From NCBI RefSeq assembly GCF_016908495.1, contig NZ_JAFBDZ010000010.1, positions 1 through 48,996 on the forward strand: a stretch of DNA of 48,996 nucleotides, read 5' to 3'. The notes beneath the pieces are model-generated. The model saw only the letters and a program-made list of their open reading frames with translations, ran no database searches and was not told the origin of the DNA. The position numbers and the translations under genes were made by a program. The DNA is from Rossellomorea pakistanensis. GTDB taxonomy: Bacteria > Bacillota > Bacilli > Bacillales > Bacillaceae_B. Below, one piece after another: positions 16,439 through 28,744 of this stretch. Within the stretch, counting starts at the first letter, position 1, and the number at the start of each line of letters is the position of its first letter.

Positions 16439-16467
16439 GTTATACTTTATAAGAGATGAGAAATCAA
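16439..16467 (-). promoter_or_regulatory. Candidate tufA promoter
   Basis: A TTGATT -35 begins directly after the fusA stop codon and is separated by 17 bases from a TATAAC -10. It would make a tufA transcript that starts with the long hairpin leader. Confidence 0.55.
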
Positions 16468-18546
16468 TTACTCACCTTTATTTTTTTTGATAATTTCTTC
16501 AGAGATTGATTTAGGAACTTCTTCATAGTGATCGAAGTGCATTGAATATGTTCCACGTCCTTGTGTGTTAGAACGTAATGAAGTCGCATATCCAAACATT
16601 TCAGATAGTGGTACGAACGCCTTAACAACTTGAGCGTTACCGCGTGCTTCCATACCTTCTACGCGTCCACGACGAGAAGTTACGTCTCCCATAATATCTC
16701 CAAGGTATTCTTCAGGAATAACAACTTCAACTTTCATCATTGGCTCTAGGATTGCTGGATTACATTTTGACGCAGCGTTCTTAAGTGCCATAGATGCAGC
16801 GATTTTGAATGCCATTTCAGAAGAATCGACATCATGGTAAGATCCATCAACAAGACGAGCTTTAACATCCACAAGTGGATATCCAGCAAGTACTCCGTTA
16901 TCCATTGCATCTTCTAATCCAGCTTGTACTGCAGGGATGTATTCGCGAGGAACAACACCACCGACAATCGCGTTTTCGAATTCAAATCCTTTTCCTTCTT
17001 CGTTAGGAGAGAACTCGATCCAAACGTGACCGAATTGTCCACGTCCACCGGATTGACGAGCAAACTTACCTTCAACTTTTGCATCAGAGCGGAAAGTTTC
17101 ACGATAAGATACTTGTGGAGCACCAACATTAGCTTCTACTTTGAATTCACGCTTCATACGGTCAACGATGATATCTAGGTGAAGCTCACCCATACCAGCA
17201 ATGATAACCTGACCAGTTTCTTGGTCTGTATGTGCACGGAATGTTGGATCTTCTTCTTGTAATTTTTGAAGAGCTGTAGTCATCTTATCTTGGTCAGCCT
17301 TTGATTTAGGCTCAACAGATAATGAGATAACAGGCTCAGGGAATACCATTGATTCTAAGATAACATGATCTTTTTCATCACATAAAGTATCACCAGTTCC
17401 AGTATCCTTCAGACCTACCGCTGCAGCGATATCTCCAGCGTATACTGTAGAGATCTCTTCACGAGAGTTAGCGTGCATTTGCAGGATACGACCTACACGT
17501 TCACGTTTCCCTTTAGAAGAGTTTCTTACATACGATCCAGAATCTAAAGTACCAGAATATACGCGGAAGAAAGTTAATTTACCGACATAAGGGTCAGTAG
17601 CTACTTTAAACGCTAGAGCAGAGAATGGTGCATCGTCGCTAGATGGACGACTTACTTCTTCTTCAGTATCTGGAATGAATCCTTTAATATCTTCAACATC
17701 AGTTGGTGCAGGAAGATAATCAAGAACAGCGTCGATCATTAATTGAACACCTTTGTTCTTGAATGCTGAACCACAAAGAACCGGGTAGAAATCTACTGTA
17801 AGGGTAGCTTTACGAATTGCTGCTTTTAGCTCATCGTTAGAAAGCTCTTCACCTTCTAAATATCTCATCATTAGTTCTTCATCAAAATCAGCTACCGCTT
17901 CAATCAGTTTTCCACGGTATTCTTCTGCTTGTTCTTTGTATTCATCAGGAATTTCACGAGCTTCTGCACGTGTTCCTAAATCGTCTTCATAGAAGTAAGC
18001 CTTCATTTCTACAAGGTCAATAATTCCATCAAATTCATCCTCAGCACCGATAGGTAACTGAATTGGATGTGCATTTGCTTGAAGACGGTCATGGATTGTT
18101 CCTACTGAATAAAGGAAGTCAGCCCCGATTTTGTCCATTTTGTTTACGAACACAATACGAGGAACCCCGTATGTTGTAGCTTGGCGCCAAACAGTTTCTG
18201 TTTGTGGCTCAACACCAGATTGTGCATCCAGTACAGCTACAGCACCATCAAGTACACGAAGAGAACGTTCAACTTCAACAGTGAAGTCTACGTGTCCTGG
18301 AGTATCGATGATGTTGATACGATGACCTTTCCATTGAGCTGTTGTCGCAGCAGAAGTGATCGTAATACCACGTTCTTGCTCTTGCTCCATCCAGTCCATT
18401 TGGGAAGCACCTTCGTGAGTTTCACCAATTTTGTGAATGCGTCCAGTATAGAAAAGGATACGCTCAGTTGCAGTTGTTTTCCCCGCATCGATGTGAGCCA
18501 TGATCCCGATATTACGAGTCTTTTCTAAGGAGAACTCTCTAGGCAT
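16468..18546 (-). CDS. fusA: Translation elongation factor G
   Basis: EF-G drives translocation of tRNA and mRNA using GTP. The 692-residue protein has the P-loop AHIDAGKT (residues 17-24), [18 protein letters not shown] and NKMDK motifs, followed by domains II to V ([16 protein letters not shown], and the C-terminal domain with RRGRVEGME). It looks like a canonical housekeeping EF-G rather than the EF-G2 or Tet(M) type. It sits 54 bases after rpsG. Confidence 0.99.
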   Translation of the reverse strand: MPREFSLEKTRNIGIMAHIDAGKTTATERILFYTGRIHKIGETHEGASQMDWMEQEQERGITITSAATTAQWKGHRINIIDTPGHVDFTVEVERSLRVLDGAVAVLDAQSGVEPQTETVWRQATTYGVPRIVFVNKMDKIGADFLYSVGTIHDRLQANAHPIQLPIGAEDEFDGIIDLVEMKAYFYEDDLGTRAEAREIPDEYKEQAEEYRGKLIEAVADFDEELMMRYLEGEELSNDELKAAIRKATLTVDFYPVLCGSAFKNKGVQLMIDAVLDYLPAPTDVEDIKGFIPDTEEEVSRPSSDDAPFSALAFKVATDPYVGKLTFFRVYSGTLDSGSYVRNSSKGKRERVGRILQMHANSREEISTVYAGDIAAAVGLKDTGTGDTLCDEKDHVILESMVFPEPVISLSVEPKSKADQDKMTTALQKLQEEDPTFRAHTDQETGQVIIAGMGELHLDIIVDRMKREFKVEANVGAPQVSYRETFRSDAKVEGKFARQSGGRGQFGHVWIEFSPNEEGKGFEFENAIVGGVVPREYIPAVQAGLEDAMDNGVLAGYPLVDVKARLVDGSYHDVDSSEMAFKIAASMALKNAASKCNPAILEPMMKVEVVIPEEYLGDIMGDVTSRRGRVEGMEARGNAQVVKAFVPLSEMFGYATSLRSNTQGRGTYSMHFDHYEEVPKSISEEIIKKNKGE

Positions 18547-18600
18547 GTGGTCTTTCTCCTTCCTTATATGAGTATTATTTGTTTAGTAGTTAAGTAAAGA

Positions 18601-19071
18601 TTACCAACGGTAGTGAGCAAATGCTTTATTTGCTTCAGCCATTTTGTGTGTATCTTCACGTTTCTTAACAGATGCTCCAGTGTTATTGGCAGCATCAAGG
18701 ATTTCGTTAGCTAAACGCTCTTCCATCGTTTTCTCACCGCGAAGACGAGAGTAGTTTACTAACCAACGAAGACCAAGAGTTGTACGACGCTCAGGGCGAA
18801 CCTCAACTGGTACTTGGTAGTTTGAACCACCTACACGACGTGCTTTAACTTCCAATACTGGCATGATGTTTTTAAGCGCTTGATCGAAAACTTCCATCGC
18901 GTCTTTACCTGAACGTTCGCTAATAATATCAAACGCAGCGTAAAGTTTCTTTTGTGCTTTACCTCTCTTACCGTCAACCATAATTTTGTTGATTAAACGA
19001 GTAACGAGTTTTGAATTATACATTGGATCTGGTAATACGTCTCTTTTTGCTACAGGTCCTTTACGTGGCAT
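18601..19071 (-). CDS. rpsG: 30S ribosomal protein S7
   Basis: S7 nucleates assembly of the 30S head and binds near the mRNA exit. The 156-residue product begins [20 protein letters not shown] and contains the signature [20 protein letters not shown]. The frame is open 11 codons further upstream, but the AAAGGAGG element ahead of this ATG and the family length fix the start. Confidence 0.98.
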   Translation of the reverse strand: MPRKGPVAKRDVLPDPMYNSKLVTRLINKIMVDGKRGKAQKKLYAAFDIISERSGKDAMEVFDQALKNIMPVLEVKARRVGGSNYQVPVEVRPERRTTLGLRWLVNYSRLRGEKTMEERLANEILDAANNTGASVKKREDTHKMAEANKAFAHYRW

Positions 19072-19117
19072 GTGTTTTCCTCCTTTCAATTCAGCTTTAT
19101 GCAATTAATCTGTTAGA

Positions 19118-19555
<438 letters not shown>

Positions 19556-19599
19556 TCATTTATCTTTAAGCCCACACATCCAGGTGGTTCATTTTTGGG

Positions 19600-19642
19600 T
19601 AAAAACAAAGTTTTTGTAGATAACCTCACACCTACAAAAACT
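19600..19642 (-). terminator. Stem-loop with T-rich tail between rplGB and rpsL
   Basis: An 11-bp perfect stem (AGTTTTTGTAG / CTACAAAAACT, 12-base loop) is followed by TTGTTTTT on the minus strand. It starts three bases after the rplGB stop and about 60 bases ahead of rpsL. It can act as a partial terminator or attenuator, since I see no clear separate promoter for rpsL after it. Confidence 0.7.
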
Positions 19643-19645
19643 ATT

Positions 19646-19894
19646 TTAATGGATTATAGCTACAGCTGCGGCTCCAACCTCAATACCACAAGATCTGCCG
19701 AGCTTACGCATCGAATCTACTCTTGATACTGGTACTTTTAGTTCAGTGGCAGTTTGAATTATTTTTGTTGTTACTTTAGGATCTGCATCCTCGGCAACTA
19801 CTACTTCTAATACACGACCACTTTTGAGAGCTTTTACTGCCTGCTTAGTTCCTACAATCACCTTATCGGCCTGCGACACTTTTTCATAAGACAT
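19646..19894 (-). CDS. rplGB: L7Ae-family k-turn RNA-binding protein (YbxF)
   Basis: This 82-residue protein belongs to the L7Ae/L30e/YbxF family, which binds kink-turn RNA; in B. subtilis YbxF is ribosome-associated. The start [20 protein letters not shown], the [18 protein letters not shown] segment and the [10 protein letters not shown] end fit the family. The frame is open 22 codons upstream, but GGAGG seven bases before this ATG decides the start. It lies between rpoC and rpsL as in B. subtilis. Confidence 0.93.
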   Translation of the reverse strand: MSYEKVSQADKVIVGTKQAVKALKSGRVLEVVVAEDADPKVTTKIIQTATELKVPVSRVDSMRKLGRSCGIEVGAAAVAIIH

Positions 19895-19944
19895 TTGATA
19901 TCCTCCAAAGTAACAGGTTGGAATGAATAGGAGCAACCTTGAAT

Positions 19945-19973
19945 ATATTATCATCTTCAAATATTAATGTCAA
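19945..19973 (-). promoter_or_regulatory. Promoter for rplGB and the str operon
   Basis: A perfect TTGACA -35 is followed after exactly 17 bases by TAATAT. It lies about 50 bases ahead of rplGB, after the rpoC stem-loop, and is one of the strongest promoters in the window. Confidence 0.8.
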
Positions 19974-20035
19974 CAAAGAATATGAAGAAAATAATTTAAC
20001 CTAAACATTTGATAGCATTTTATTATACAAAGTTA

Positions 20036-20077
20036 CGACCCTTGTTATTTAGGGGTTATGTCCTTAAACAAGGGTCG
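20036..20077 (-). terminator. Stem-loop after rpoC, weak terminator
   Basis: An 11-bp perfect stem (CGACCCTTGTT / AACAAGGGTCG) encloses a 20-base loop 17 bases after the rpoC stop codon. The sequence following it (TAACTTTG) has no uninterrupted T-run, so termination may be incomplete or the stem may instead protect the 3' end of the rpoBC message. Confidence 0.6.
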
Positions 20078-20093
20078 AACCTTTATTCTATAA

Positions 20094-23000
20094 CTATTCT
20101 ACTGTTACAGTTTCTTCTTGAACTTCCGCTAACACTGGTTCTGCTTTACGGTAACGTTGCATACCCGTTCCAGCTGGAACTAGCTTACCAATGATAACAT
20201 TCTCTTTTAAGCCTAGTAACTCATCGCGCTTACCTTTAATCGCTGCATCCGTTAACACACGAGTTGTTTCTTGGAATGATGCGGCAGATAAGAATGAGTC
20301 TGTTTCCAGAGATGCTTTCGTGATTCCAAGTAATACCGGACGACCTGTTGCAGGAATTTTACCTTCCAGCAATGCTTTTTCATTAGAGTCAGTGAATTGA
20401 TGGATATCCAGTAGTGTTCCAGGTAGCACTTCTGTTTCTCCTGCATCAATAACTCTAACTTTACGAAGCATTTGTCGTACCATTACTTCTACGTGCTTAT
20501 CTCCAATTTCAACCCCTTGCATACGATATACTTTTTGTACTTCGCGCAATAGGTACTCTTGAACAGCAGATACATCACGAACTTTAAGAAGTTCTTTTGG
20601 ATCGATAGAACCTTCTGTAATTTCTTGACCTCTACCGACTTTATCATTTACTGCATACTTCAGGCGAGCTGTGTATGGGGCAGTATATGATCGGGTTTCA
20701 ACTTCACCTTGAACAGTAATTTCATATTGACGGTCTTTTCCTTCACCGATAGAAGTAATGACACCATCAATTTCTGAGATGACAGCTTGACCTTTAGGGT
20801 TACGAGCCTCAAAGATCTCCTGAATACGAGGTAGACCTTGAGTGATATCATCTCCTGCAACCCCTCCTGTATGGAAGGTACGCATCGTTAACTGTGTTCC
20901 AGGTTCACCAATCGATTGCGCAGCGATAATACCGACCGCTTCCCCAACTTCAACTTTTTGACCAGTTGCAAGGTTTGTACCGTAACATTTTTCACACACA
21001 CCATGGCGTGTATTACATGTAAATGCGGATCGAATATAAACCTCTTCAATTCCTGCTTCAATAATTGTTTCAGCAAGCTCTTCATTGATTAGTTGATTCT
21101 CAGCAACGATGACTTCCCCTGTTCCAGGGTGCTTCAGTGTACGGCGAGAATATCGTCCAACTAAACGTTCGACCAACGGTTCAATTATTTCAGTTCCATC
21201 TTTAATGGATCCAACTTGTAATCCTCTGTCCGTTCCACAGTCTTCTTCACGGACAATTACGTCTTGAGCAACATCTACTAGACGACGAGTCAGATATCCT
21301 GAGTCAGCTGTCTTCAGAGCCGTATCGGCAAGACCTTTACGGGCACCGTGTGTAGAAATAAAGTACTCAAGAACCGTTAGACCTTCACGGAAACTTGATT
21401 TGATCGGTAATTCAATGATTCGACCTGCCGGGTTGGCCATAAGACCACGCATACCAGCTAGCTGAGTGAAGTTAGATGCATTACCACGAGCTCCCGAGTC
21501 ACTCATCATAAAGATCGGGTTACTTCTATCTAAGGTCGCCATTAGTTTACCTTGAATTGTATCTTTAGCAGCACTCCAGATGGAGATGACACGATCATAT
21601 CTCTCATCTTCCGTAATAAGACCACGTTTAAATTGCTTTAGAACGTTATCTACTTTTGATTGTGCTTCCATAAGGATTTGTTCTTTTTCAGCTAATACTA
21701 CGATATCGGCAATACCTACGGTGATACCAGCTTTAGATGAATATTTAAATCCTAGATCTTTCATCTTATCTAACATACGAGAGGTTTCAGTGATATGAAA
21801 GTTTTTAAATACTTCTGCAATGATATTTCCTAAGAATCCTTTTTTAAACGGATTAATAAGCTCTCGTTTTTGGAATTCTTCTTCAATATTAGCAGTTGGA
21901 TCAACAAAATACTTTTCAGGTGTCGCTACCTCAAGATTCTCTTTTGTTGGTTCATTAATGAACGGGAATGATTCAGGTAAAATTTCATTGAAAATAACTT
22001 TACCCACAGTTGTTAAAATTAGTTGTTTATTTTGCTTTTCTGTGAAAGTATTTTTATTTAAAGAACCTGCGTATACTGCAATACGCGTGTGAAGATGTAC
22101 ATAACCATTTTGATAGGCAAGCAATACTTCATTTGCATCTTTAAATGTTTTTCCTTCACCAACTGCACTTTCACGTTCCATCGTTAAGTAATAATTACCT
22201 AATACCATATCCTGTGAAGGTGTAACAACTGGTTTCCCATCTTTCGGATTAAGAATGTTTTGTGCCGCAAGCATAAGCATGCGTGCTTCTGCTTGTGCTT
22301 CAGACGATAGTGGAACGTGAACAGCCATTTGGTCTCCATCAAAATCCGCGTTGTATGCTGTACATACAAGTGGATGTAAACGAATAGCTCTTCCCTCCAC
22401 TAGAGTTGGTTCGAAAGCTTGGATACCCAATCTGTGTAGTGTAGGTGCACGGTTAAGCAGCACTGGATGTTCTTTGATTACTTCTTCTAGAACATCCCAC
22501 ACTTCTGGTTGGATACGTTCAATTTTACGTTTAGCACTCTTGATATTATGGGCAAGACCTTTTTCAACAAGTTCTTTCATTACAAAAGGTTTAAACAATT
22601 CCAACGCCATTTCCTTAGGTAAACCACATTGATACATTTTCAGATTCGGACCAACTACGATTACAGAACGACCAGAATAGTCAACACGTTTCCCTAATAG
22701 ATTCTGACGGAAACGACCTTGTTTTCCTTTTAGCATATGTGAAAGGGATTTTAGCGGTCGATTACCAGGACCCGTAACAGGGCGTCCACGTCGACCATTG
22801 TCAATAAGTGCGTCAACAGCTTCTTGAAGCATACGCTTTTCATTTTGGACGATAATGCTTGGCGCACCCAAGTCTAATAAACGTTTTAACCGATTATTAC
22901 GGTTAATAACACGACGATATAAATCATTTAAATCAGATGTCGCAAAGCGTCCTCCATCTAGTTGAACCATCGGGCGCAATTCAGGAGGAATAACAGGAAG

Positions 23001-23690
23001 TACTTCAAGGATCATCCAATCTGGGTCGTTCCCAGAGTTTCTGAATGACTCTACAACTTCCAAACGTTTGATTGCTCTAGTACGACGCTGACCTTGTGCT
23101 GTTTTAAGTTCTTCTTTTAAGAAATCAGCTTCTTTATCCAAGTCGATATCTTGCAGAAGTTTTTTGATCGCTTCAGCTCCCATTGCTGCTTGGAACTTCA
23201 CACCGTATTTTTCACGATATGCACGATATTCTTTTTCAGAAAGCAATTGCTTTCTTTCTAAAGCCGTATCACCAGGCTCTGTTACAACATAAGAAGCAAA
23301 GTAAATGACTTCTTCAAGAGCCCGTGGGGACATATCTAAGACAAGTCCCATTCGGCTTGGAATTCCTTTGAAATACCAGATATGTGAGACAGGAGCAGCT
23401 AATTCAATATGTCCCATACGTTCACGACGGACTTTGGCTTTTGTGACCTCAACACCGCAACGGTCACAAACTACTCCTTTATAACGAACTCGTTTATACT
23501 TTCCACAATGACATTCCCAATCCTTTGTTGGACCGAAAATACGCTCACAGAACAAGCCGTCTTTTTCTGGCTTTAACGTACGATAGTTAATTGTTTCCGG
23601 CTTTTTCACTTCACCATAAGACCATGAACGAATCTTATCAGGTGAAGCAAGACCAATCTTCATGTATTCAAAGTTATTGACATCTAGCAA
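20094..23690 (-). CDS. rpoC: RNA polymerase beta' subunit
   Basis: Beta' holds the catalytic magnesium and forms the clamp of RNA polymerase. The 1198-residue protein has the N-terminal zinc site (Cys60, Cys62, Cys75, Cys78), the active-site motif NADFDGDQM near residue 450, the bridge helix/trigger loop region ([20 protein letters not shown]) and the second zinc motif ([16 protein letters not shown]). The start is TTG (encoding MLDVNNFEY), eight bases after GGAGG. It follows rpoB by about 60 bases. Confidence 0.99.
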   Translation of the reverse strand: MLDVNNFEYMKIGLASPDKIRSWSYGEVKKPETINYRTLKPEKDGLFCERIFGPTKDWECHCGKYKRVRYKGVVCDRCGVEVTKAKVRRERMGHIELAAPVSHIWYFKGIPSRMGLVLDMSPRALEEVIYFASYVVTEPGDTALERKQLLSEKEYRAYREKYGVKFQAAMGAEAIKKLLQDIDLDKEADFLKEELKTAQGQRRTRAIKRLEVVESFRNSGNDPDWMILEVLPVIPPELRPMVQLDGGRFATSDLNDLYRRVINRNNRLKRLLDLGAPSIIVQNEKRMLQEAVDALIDNGRRGRPVTGPGNRPLKSLSHMLKGKQGRFRQNLLGKRVDYSGRSVIVVGPNLKMYQCGLPKEMALELFKPFVMKELVEKGLAHNIKSAKRKIERIQPEVWDVLEEVIKEHPVLLNRAPTLHRLGIQAFEPTLVEGRAIRLHPLVCTAYNADFDGDQMAVHVPLSSEAQAEARMLMLAAQNILNPKDGKPVVTPSQDMVLGNYYLTMERESAVGEGKTFKDANEVLLAYQNGYVHLHTRIAVYAGSLNKNTFTEKQNKQLILTTVGKVIFNEILPESFPFINEPTKENLEVATPEKYFVDPTANIEEEFQKRELINPFKKGFLGNIIAEVFKNFHITETSRMLDKMKDLGFKYSSKAGITVGIADIVVLAEKEQILMEAQSKVDNVLKQFKRGLITEDERYDRVISIWSAAKDTIQGKLMATLDRSNPIFMMSDSGARGNASNFTQLAGMRGLMANPAGRIIELPIKSSFREGLTVLEYFISTHGARKGLADTALKTADSGYLTRRLVDVAQDVIVREEDCGTDRGLQVGSIKDGTEIIEPLVERLVGRYSRRTLKHPGTGEVIVAENQLINEELAETIIEAGIEEVYIRSAFTCNTRHGVCEKCYGTNLATGQKVEVGEAVGIIAAQSIGEPGTQLTMRTFHTGGVAGDDITQGLPRIQEIFEARNPKGQAVISEIDGVITSIGEGKDRQYEITVQGEVETRSYTAPYTARLKYAVNDKVGRGQEITEGSIDPKELLKVRDVSAVQEYLLREVQKVYRMQGVEIGDKHVEVMVRQMLRKVRVIDAGETEVLPGTLLDIHQFTDSNEKALLEGKIPATGRPVLLGITKASLETDSFLSAASFQETTRVLTDAAIKGKRDELLGLKENVIIGKLVPAGTGMQRYRKAEPVLAEVQEETVTVE

Positions 23691-23752
23691 GGGGCCTACC
23701 TCCCTTTTAATCTACAGGTTCTAACCCTAATTGCTCAAAAATCCAGAAAGTT

Positions 23753-26700
23753 TTATTCCTTCGACCCTACTATTTCGGATTCTTGTTCTTGCGTTTCAGC
23801 GATATTAAGAGTATCTGCTTGTTGGACCTCTTCTTCTTCTTCTAAATCACGCATTTCAATTTCTTCATCATTACTTGAAAGGATTTTAACATCCATACCT
23901 AAACTTTGAAGTTCTTTGATCAGTACTTTGAAAGATTCTGGAACTCCCGGTTCAGGGACATTTTCACCTTTGACAATAGACTCATAAGTCTTCACACGAC
24001 CAACAACATCATCTGATTTAACAGTTAGAATTTCTTGTAATGTATAGGCAGCACCGTATGCTTCGAGCGCCCATACCTCCATCTCACCGAAACGCTGTCC
24101 ACCAAATTGAGCTTTACCACCCAATGGTTGTTGTGTAACAAGTGAATATGGACCAGTGGAACGTGCATGAAGCTTATCATCAACCATATGTGCAAGTTTG
24201 ATCATGTACATGATCCCAACTGATACGCGGTTATCAAAAGGCTCACCCGTTTTTCCATCATAAAGGACTGTTTTAGCATCTCTAGCCATCCCAGCCTCTT
24301 CGATTGTTGCCCACACGTCTTCTTCATTCGCTCCATCAAATACAGGAGATGCAACATGGATACCTAAGTACCTAGCTGCCATTCCGAGGTGAAGCTCTAG
24401 AACCTGACCAATGTTCATACGAGATGGTACCCCTAGTGGGTTTAACATGATATCAATCGGTGTTCCATCTGGCAAGAAAGGCATATCTTCTTCTGGAAGG
24501 ATACGTGAGATAACACCTTTATTCCCGTGACGACCCGCCATTTTATCTCCTTCAGAAATTTTACGTTTCTGAACGATATAAGCACGGACTAATTGGTTTA
24601 CACCTGGTGGCAGCTCATCACCATCCTCACGATTGAAGACCTTGACGTCAAGGACGATACCTCCTCCACCATGTGGTACACGAAGTGATGTATCTCTTAC
24701 TTCACGTGCTTTTTCACCAAAGATAGCATGTAAAAGCCTTTCCTCTGCAGTTAGTTCTGTCACACCTTTTGGCGTTACTTTACCAACAAGAAGGTCTCCA
24801 TCTTTCACTTCAGCACCAATACGGATAATTCCACGTTCATCAAGGTTTCGTAAAGCATCTTCCCCAACGTTTGGTATATCACGCGTGATCTCTTCAGGTC
24901 CAAGTTTCGTATCACGTGACTCAGATTCGTACTCTTCAATATGAATAGATGTATATACATCATCTTTCACTAGACGCTCACTCATGATGATGGCATCTTC
25001 ATAGTTATAACCTTCCCAAGTCATGAATCCAACCATTACGTTTCGTCCAAGGGCAAGCTCACCTTTTTCCATTGAAGGTCCATCAGCGAGAATCTCACCC
25101 TTCACAACACGATCGCCTTCACTTACGATTGGGCGTTGGTTGTAACAAGTTCCTTGGTTAGAACGGATAAATTTTTGCATTCTATATTTATCAAGGTCAC
25201 CTTTAACTTCTTGACCATCGATTTCTTTAATACGTCTTACCCATACCTCTTTAGCTTGAACACGTTCAACAATTCCTTCGTGCTTACAAATTACTGCAGC
25301 ACCAGAATCTTTTGCTGATACATGCTCCATTCCAGTTCCTACAATAGGGGCTTCTGGTTGCATAAGAGGTACCGCTTGACGTTGCATGTTCGCTCCCATT
25401 AATGCACGGTTTGAATCGTCATTCTCTAAGAACGGAATACATGCTGTCGCAGCTGATACTACTTGTTTTGGAGATACATCCATGTAATCAACACGCTCGC
25501 GTTTAACTACCGTGTTCTCTCCACGGAAACGAGCAATAACTTCATCATCTAAGAACGAACCGTCGTCACCTAAACGAGCATTCGCCTGGGCTACTACATA
25601 ATTATCTTCTTCATCTGCCGTTAAGTAATCGAATCTGTCTGTTAACTTCCCAGTCTCCGGATCAACGCGGCGATAAGGAGTTTCGATAAAGCCGAAACGG
25701 TTAACTTTCGCAAATGAAGAAAGGGAATTGATTAACCCGATGTTTGGTCCCTCAGGAGTTTCAATAGGGCACATACGTCCATAGTGTGAGTAGTGAACGT
25801 CACGAACTTCCATACCAGCACGTTCACGAGTTAAACCACCAGGTCCCAATGCTGATAAACGGCGTTTATGAGTTAACTCAGCAAGAGGGTTCGTTTGATC
25901 CATAAATTGAGATAGCTGAGAACTACCAAAGAATTCTTTAATAGACGCAATTACCGGTCTGATATTAATTAATTGCTGTGGAGTGATCGTGTTCGTATCT
26001 TGAATAGACATTCTTTCACGAACTACACGCTCCATACGAGAAAGACCGATACGGAATTGGTTTTGTAATAATTCTCCAACTGAACGAAGACGACGATTCC
26101 CTAAATGGTCAATATCGTCTGTATTTCCAACGCCATGTAAAAGATTAAAGAAGTAACTAATAGAAGAAATGATATCAGCAGGTGTGATATTCTTTATTTC
26201 TTCTTCAACATAAGCATTACTTATTACGTTAATTACTTTCTCGCCTTCTTCATTTGGTGCATAGATTTTAATAGATTGTAGAACAACCTCTTCTTCAATG
26301 ACACCACCAACTTGATTAAATGTAGTGAAACCAACACCACTTTCAAGTTGATCAAGAATACGATCTAAGTTTCTCCGGTCAAGGGTAGTTCCTTCCTCTG
26401 CAATGATTTCGCCTGTTTCAGGGTCTGCTAGAGTTTCTGCTAGAGTTTGACCAAATAGTCGATTCTTAATATGAAGTTTTTTATTCATTTTGTAACGACC
26501 TACATTTGCTAGATCGTAGCGTTTTGGATCAAAGAAGCGTGATACTAGTAGACTTTTCGCGTTTTCTACTGTAGGTGGTTCACCTGGACGTAAACGCTCA
26601 TAAATCTCTAATAGCGCTTTATCGATACCTTCTGTGTTATCTTTTTCAAGAGTATTCCGTATATACTCGTTATCACCAATCAAATCGATGATTTCTTGAT

Positions 26701-27310
26701 CAGAGCCAAACCCAAGTGCACGTAATAATACCGTTACCGGTAATTTACGAGTACGGTCAATCCGCACATGCACTACGTCTTTCGCATCTGTTTCATACTC
26801 AAGCCAAGCTCCACGGTTTGGAATGACAGTTGCGGTAAATCCTTTTTTACCGTTCTTGTCAATTTTTCCACTGAAATACACACTAGGTGAACGCACAAGC
26901 TGTGAAACAATAACACGCTCTGCTCCATTAATGACAAATGTACCTGTTTCGGTCATTAGTGGAAAATCACCCATGAATACGTCTTGATCTTTTACTTCTC
27001 CAGTTTCCTTGTTTACAAGACGGACTTTTACTCTTAATGGTGCAGAGTAAGTTACATCTCTTTCTTTCGACTCTTCCACCGAGTATTTAGGCTCTCCCAG
27101 ACTATAATCAATAAATTCTAAAGAGAGATTACCAGTGAAGTCCTCGATTGGAGAAATGTCACGGAACATTTCCCTTAAACCCTCATCAAGAAACCATTGA
27201 TAGGAGGATGTTTGAATTTCGATTAAATTTGGTAAATCTAAAACTTCACTTATACGCGCAAAACTTCTGCGTTGGCGGTGTCGTCCATACTGAACTAGTT
27301 GACCTGTCAA
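23753..27310 (-). CDS. rpoB: RNA polymerase beta subunit
   Basis: Beta forms the other pincer of RNA polymerase. The protein of about 1185 residues begins [20 protein letters not shown]. The rifampicin pocket ([20 protein letters not shown], then [12 protein letters not shown]) is wild type, as are the [20 protein letters not shown] and GEMEVWAL segments. The acidic C-terminal tail is typical of Bacillus. I choose the TTG start six bases after GAGGGGTG; a GTG three codons upstream is part of that ribosome-binding site. Confidence 0.98.
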   Translation of the reverse strand: MTGQLVQYGRHRQRRSFARISEVLDLPNLIEIQTSSYQWFLDEGLREMFRDISPIEDFTGNLSLEFIDYSLGEPKYSVEESKERDVTYSAPLRVKVRLVNKETGEVKDQDVFMGDFPLMTETGTFVINGAERVIVSQLVRSPSVYFSGKIDKNGKKGFTATVIPNRGAWLEYETDAKDVVHVRIDRTRKLPVTVLLRALGFGSDQEIIDLIGDNEYIRNTLEKDNTEGIDKALLEIYERLRPGEPPTVENAKSLLVSRFFDPKRYDLANVGRYKMNKKLHIKNRLFGQTLAETLADPETGEIIAEEGTTLDRRNLDRILDQLESGVGFTTFNQVGGVIEEEVVLQSIKIYAPNEEGEKVINVISNAYVEEEIKNITPADIISSISYFFNLLHGVGNTDDIDHLGNRRLRSVGELLQNQFRIGLSRMERVVRERMSIQDTNTITPQQLINIRPVIASIKEFFGSSQLSQFMDQTNPLAELTHKRRLSALGPGGLTRERAGMEVRDVHYSHYGRMCPIETPEGPNIGLINSLSSFAKVNRFGFIETPYRRVDPETGKLTDRFDYLTADEEDNYVVAQANARLGDDGSFLDDEVIARFRGENTVVKRERVDYMDVSPKQVVSAATACIPFLENDDSNRALMGANMQRQAVPLMQPEAPIVGTGMEHVSAKDSGAAVICKHEGIVERVQAKEVWVRRIKEIDGQEVKGDLDKYRMQKFIRSNQGTCYNQRPIVSEGDRVVKGEILADGPSMEKGELALGRNVMVGFMTWEGYNYEDAIIMSERLVKDDVYTSIHIEEYESESRDTKLGPEEITRDIPNVGEDALRNLDERGIIRIGAEVKDGDLLVGKVTPKGVTELTAEERLLHAIFGEKAREVRDTSLRVPHGGGGIVLDVKVFNREDGDELPPGVNQLVRAYIVQKRKISEGDKMAGRHGNKGVISRILPEEDMPFLPDGTPIDIMLNPLGVPSRMNIGQVLELHLGMAARYLGIHVASPVFDGANEEDVWATIEEAGMARDAKTVLYDGKTGEPFDNRVSVGIMYMIKLAHMVDDKLHARSTGPYSLVTQQPLGGKAQFGGQRFGEMEVWALEAYGAAYTLQEILTVKSDDVVGRVKTYESIVKGENVPEPGVPESFKVLIKELQSLGMDVKILSSNDEEIEMRDLEEEEEVQQADTLNIAETQEQESEIVGSKE

Positions 27311-27474
27311 CTGATTCACCCCTCAAATCAAGAGTTTGGTTGCGTCTATATGCCTAATAATAGATTTTTTAGGTCTATCAATAGACAAAAAGAAAAAGGG
27401 TTTTACTTTATTCTAAGAAAACCTCATTTTCACATGACGGACTATTATTTTATAATCTTTTCCATATAAACCAT

Positions 27475-27503
27475 ATTATATACATTTGGACATAATACCG
27501 GAA
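27475..27503 (-). promoter_or_regulatory. Candidate rpoB promoter
   Basis: A TATAAT -10 lies 17 bases after a poor -35 (TTCCGG) in the 250-base AT-rich gap between ybxB and rpoB. The rest of the gap, up to the TTG start, forms an untranslated leader of about 160 bases with a small inverted repeat (TCTATTGATAGA). Confidence 0.4.
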
Positions 27504-27560
27504 AATAATATTTTTGCATTTTATAATATTAACATAGCCTAAAAACTACGTCAATCAAAT

Positions 27561-28160
27561 TTATTTGACTGATTTTAGTATATAGTAACCTTTTTTCTTT
27601 AAAACTACTTCAACATTATGAAAAACCTCTTCTAGTTTTTTCATAGCTGATGGAGCGCCTTGCTTCTTCTGTATGACCACCCATAGCTCACCTTTTTCTG
27701 CTAGGTGCTCATAACTCTTAGACAAGATAGCGTGAACTACGTCTTTTCCTGCTCTAATAGGCGGATTTGTCAAGATCGCCGCAAAGTTCTTCTCTTGTAC
27801 TCCTTCAAGTGCATCACTTTCGTAAACTGTTACATTTGCAACTTGGTTAGAGACAGCATTATCTCTTGATAATAGCAACGCCCTACCATTTACATCGACC
27901 ATATGCACATTACGTTCAGGGTTAGACTTCGCAATTGAAAGACCGATTGGGCCGTATCCGCACCCTACATCTAAAATAGGGCCATCCACTTTAGGAGCTT
28001 CGAAAGATTCTATTAGTACCCTTGAGCCAAAGTCAACTTCATTCTTCGAAAAAACTCCCTGATCGGTTTTAAACTGAAATTGGTAACCACGTAATTGGAA
28101 TTTGAAGTGTTGAGGATTACTTTCAATATTAGGGTTACGGGAATAATAGTGTTCTGACAT
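27561..28160 (-). CDS. ybxB: RsmC-like SAM-dependent methyltransferase (YbxB)
   Basis: This 199-residue protein has a Rossmann-type methyltransferase fold: motif I LDVGCGYGPIGLSIAK (about residues 60-76), an acidic VDVNGRALLL for SAM ribose, and the NPPIRAGK catalytic motif typical of base N-methyltransferases of the RsmC family. It probably methylates rRNA guanine, but the target is inferred. It sits between rplL and rpoB, as in B. subtilis, and is separated from rplL by a terminator; GGAGGGG precedes the ATG. Confidence 0.9.
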   Translation of the reverse strand: MSEHYYSRNPNIESNPQHFKFQLRGYQFQFKTDQGVFSKNEVDFGSRVLIESFEAPKVDGPILDVGCGYGPIGLSIAKSNPERNVHMVDVNGRALLLSRDNAVSNQVANVTVYESDALEGVQEKNFAAILTNPPIRAGKDVVHAILSKSYEHLAEKGELWVVIQKKQGAPSAMKKLEEVFHNVEVVLKKKGYYILKSVK

Positions 28161-28272
28161 CCTATCCCCTCCATTACTATAAGAAAGTGAAGTGCAATGC
28201 TGATCATCAGCACCATTACAAAGGAAGAGTTTAAAATTCTCCCACTCATTTATACCTAGTGGAGTTAAGTAG

Positions 28273-28302
28273 AAAAAAGCCCGCTTATTCAGCGAGCTTT
28301 TT
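28273..28302 (-). terminator. Terminator after rplL
   Basis: On the minus strand a 9-bp stem (AAGCTCGCT / AGCGGGCTT, one G-T pair) with a five-base loop is followed by a T-run. It is 12 bases after the rplL stop and separates the rplJL unit from ybxB and rpoBC; some read-through is likely, since no strong promoter is visible ahead of ybxB. Confidence 0.85.
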
Positions 28303-28314
28303 AGTCTGTCGTTA

Positions 28315-28677
28315 TTACTTAACTTCTACGCCAGCTCCAACTTCTTCAAGTTTAGCTTTAAGTTCTTCAGCTTCTTCTTTAGAAACGCCTTCTTTAAGAG
28401 CTTTAGGAGTGTTATCAACAAGTTCTTTCGCTTCTTTAAGTCCAAGACCAGTGATCTCACGAACAACTTTGATAACTTTAATTTTTTGAGAACCAGCGCT
28501 CTCAAGAATTAGATCAAATTCAGTTTTTTCTGCAGCAGCGTCGCCACCAGCACCACCAGCTACAGCTACAGGAGCAGCAGCAGTTACACCAAATTCTTCT
28601 TCAATTGCTTTTACTAAGTCGTTCAGTTCAAGAACAGACATTTCTTTAATTGCATCGATAATTTGCTCTTTACTCAT
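28315..28677 (-). CDS. rplL: 50S ribosomal protein L7/L12
   Basis: L7/L12 forms the multimeric stalk that recruits GTPase factors. The 120-residue acidic protein has the N-terminal dimerisation part ([20 protein letters not shown]), an Ala/Gly-rich hinge ([19 protein letters not shown]) and the C-terminal factor-binding domain ([20 protein letters not shown]). It follows rplJ with a GGAGG site. Confidence 0.98.
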   Translation of the reverse strand: MSKEQIIDAIKEMSVLELNDLVKAIEEEFGVTAAAPVAVAGGAGGDAAAEKTEFDLILESAGSQKIKVIKVVREITGLGLKEAKELVDNTPKALKEGVSKEEAEELKAKLEEVGAGVEVK

Positions 28678-28744
28678 TTTATATTTCCTCCTTAAAAGTT
28701 GTTTGATTTAAATATATAAACCGAGTATTTTTTAGCTTACTAAC

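Noticed and set aside
19895..19960. N-terminal extension of rplGB with a hydrophobic stretch
   Set aside because: It could look like a signal peptide, but it overlaps the promoter and lies upstream of the clear GGAGG-ATG start.
23753..27310. Rifampicin resistance in RpoB
   Set aside because: The rifampicin pocket is identical to the sensitive Bacillus sequence as I remember it.
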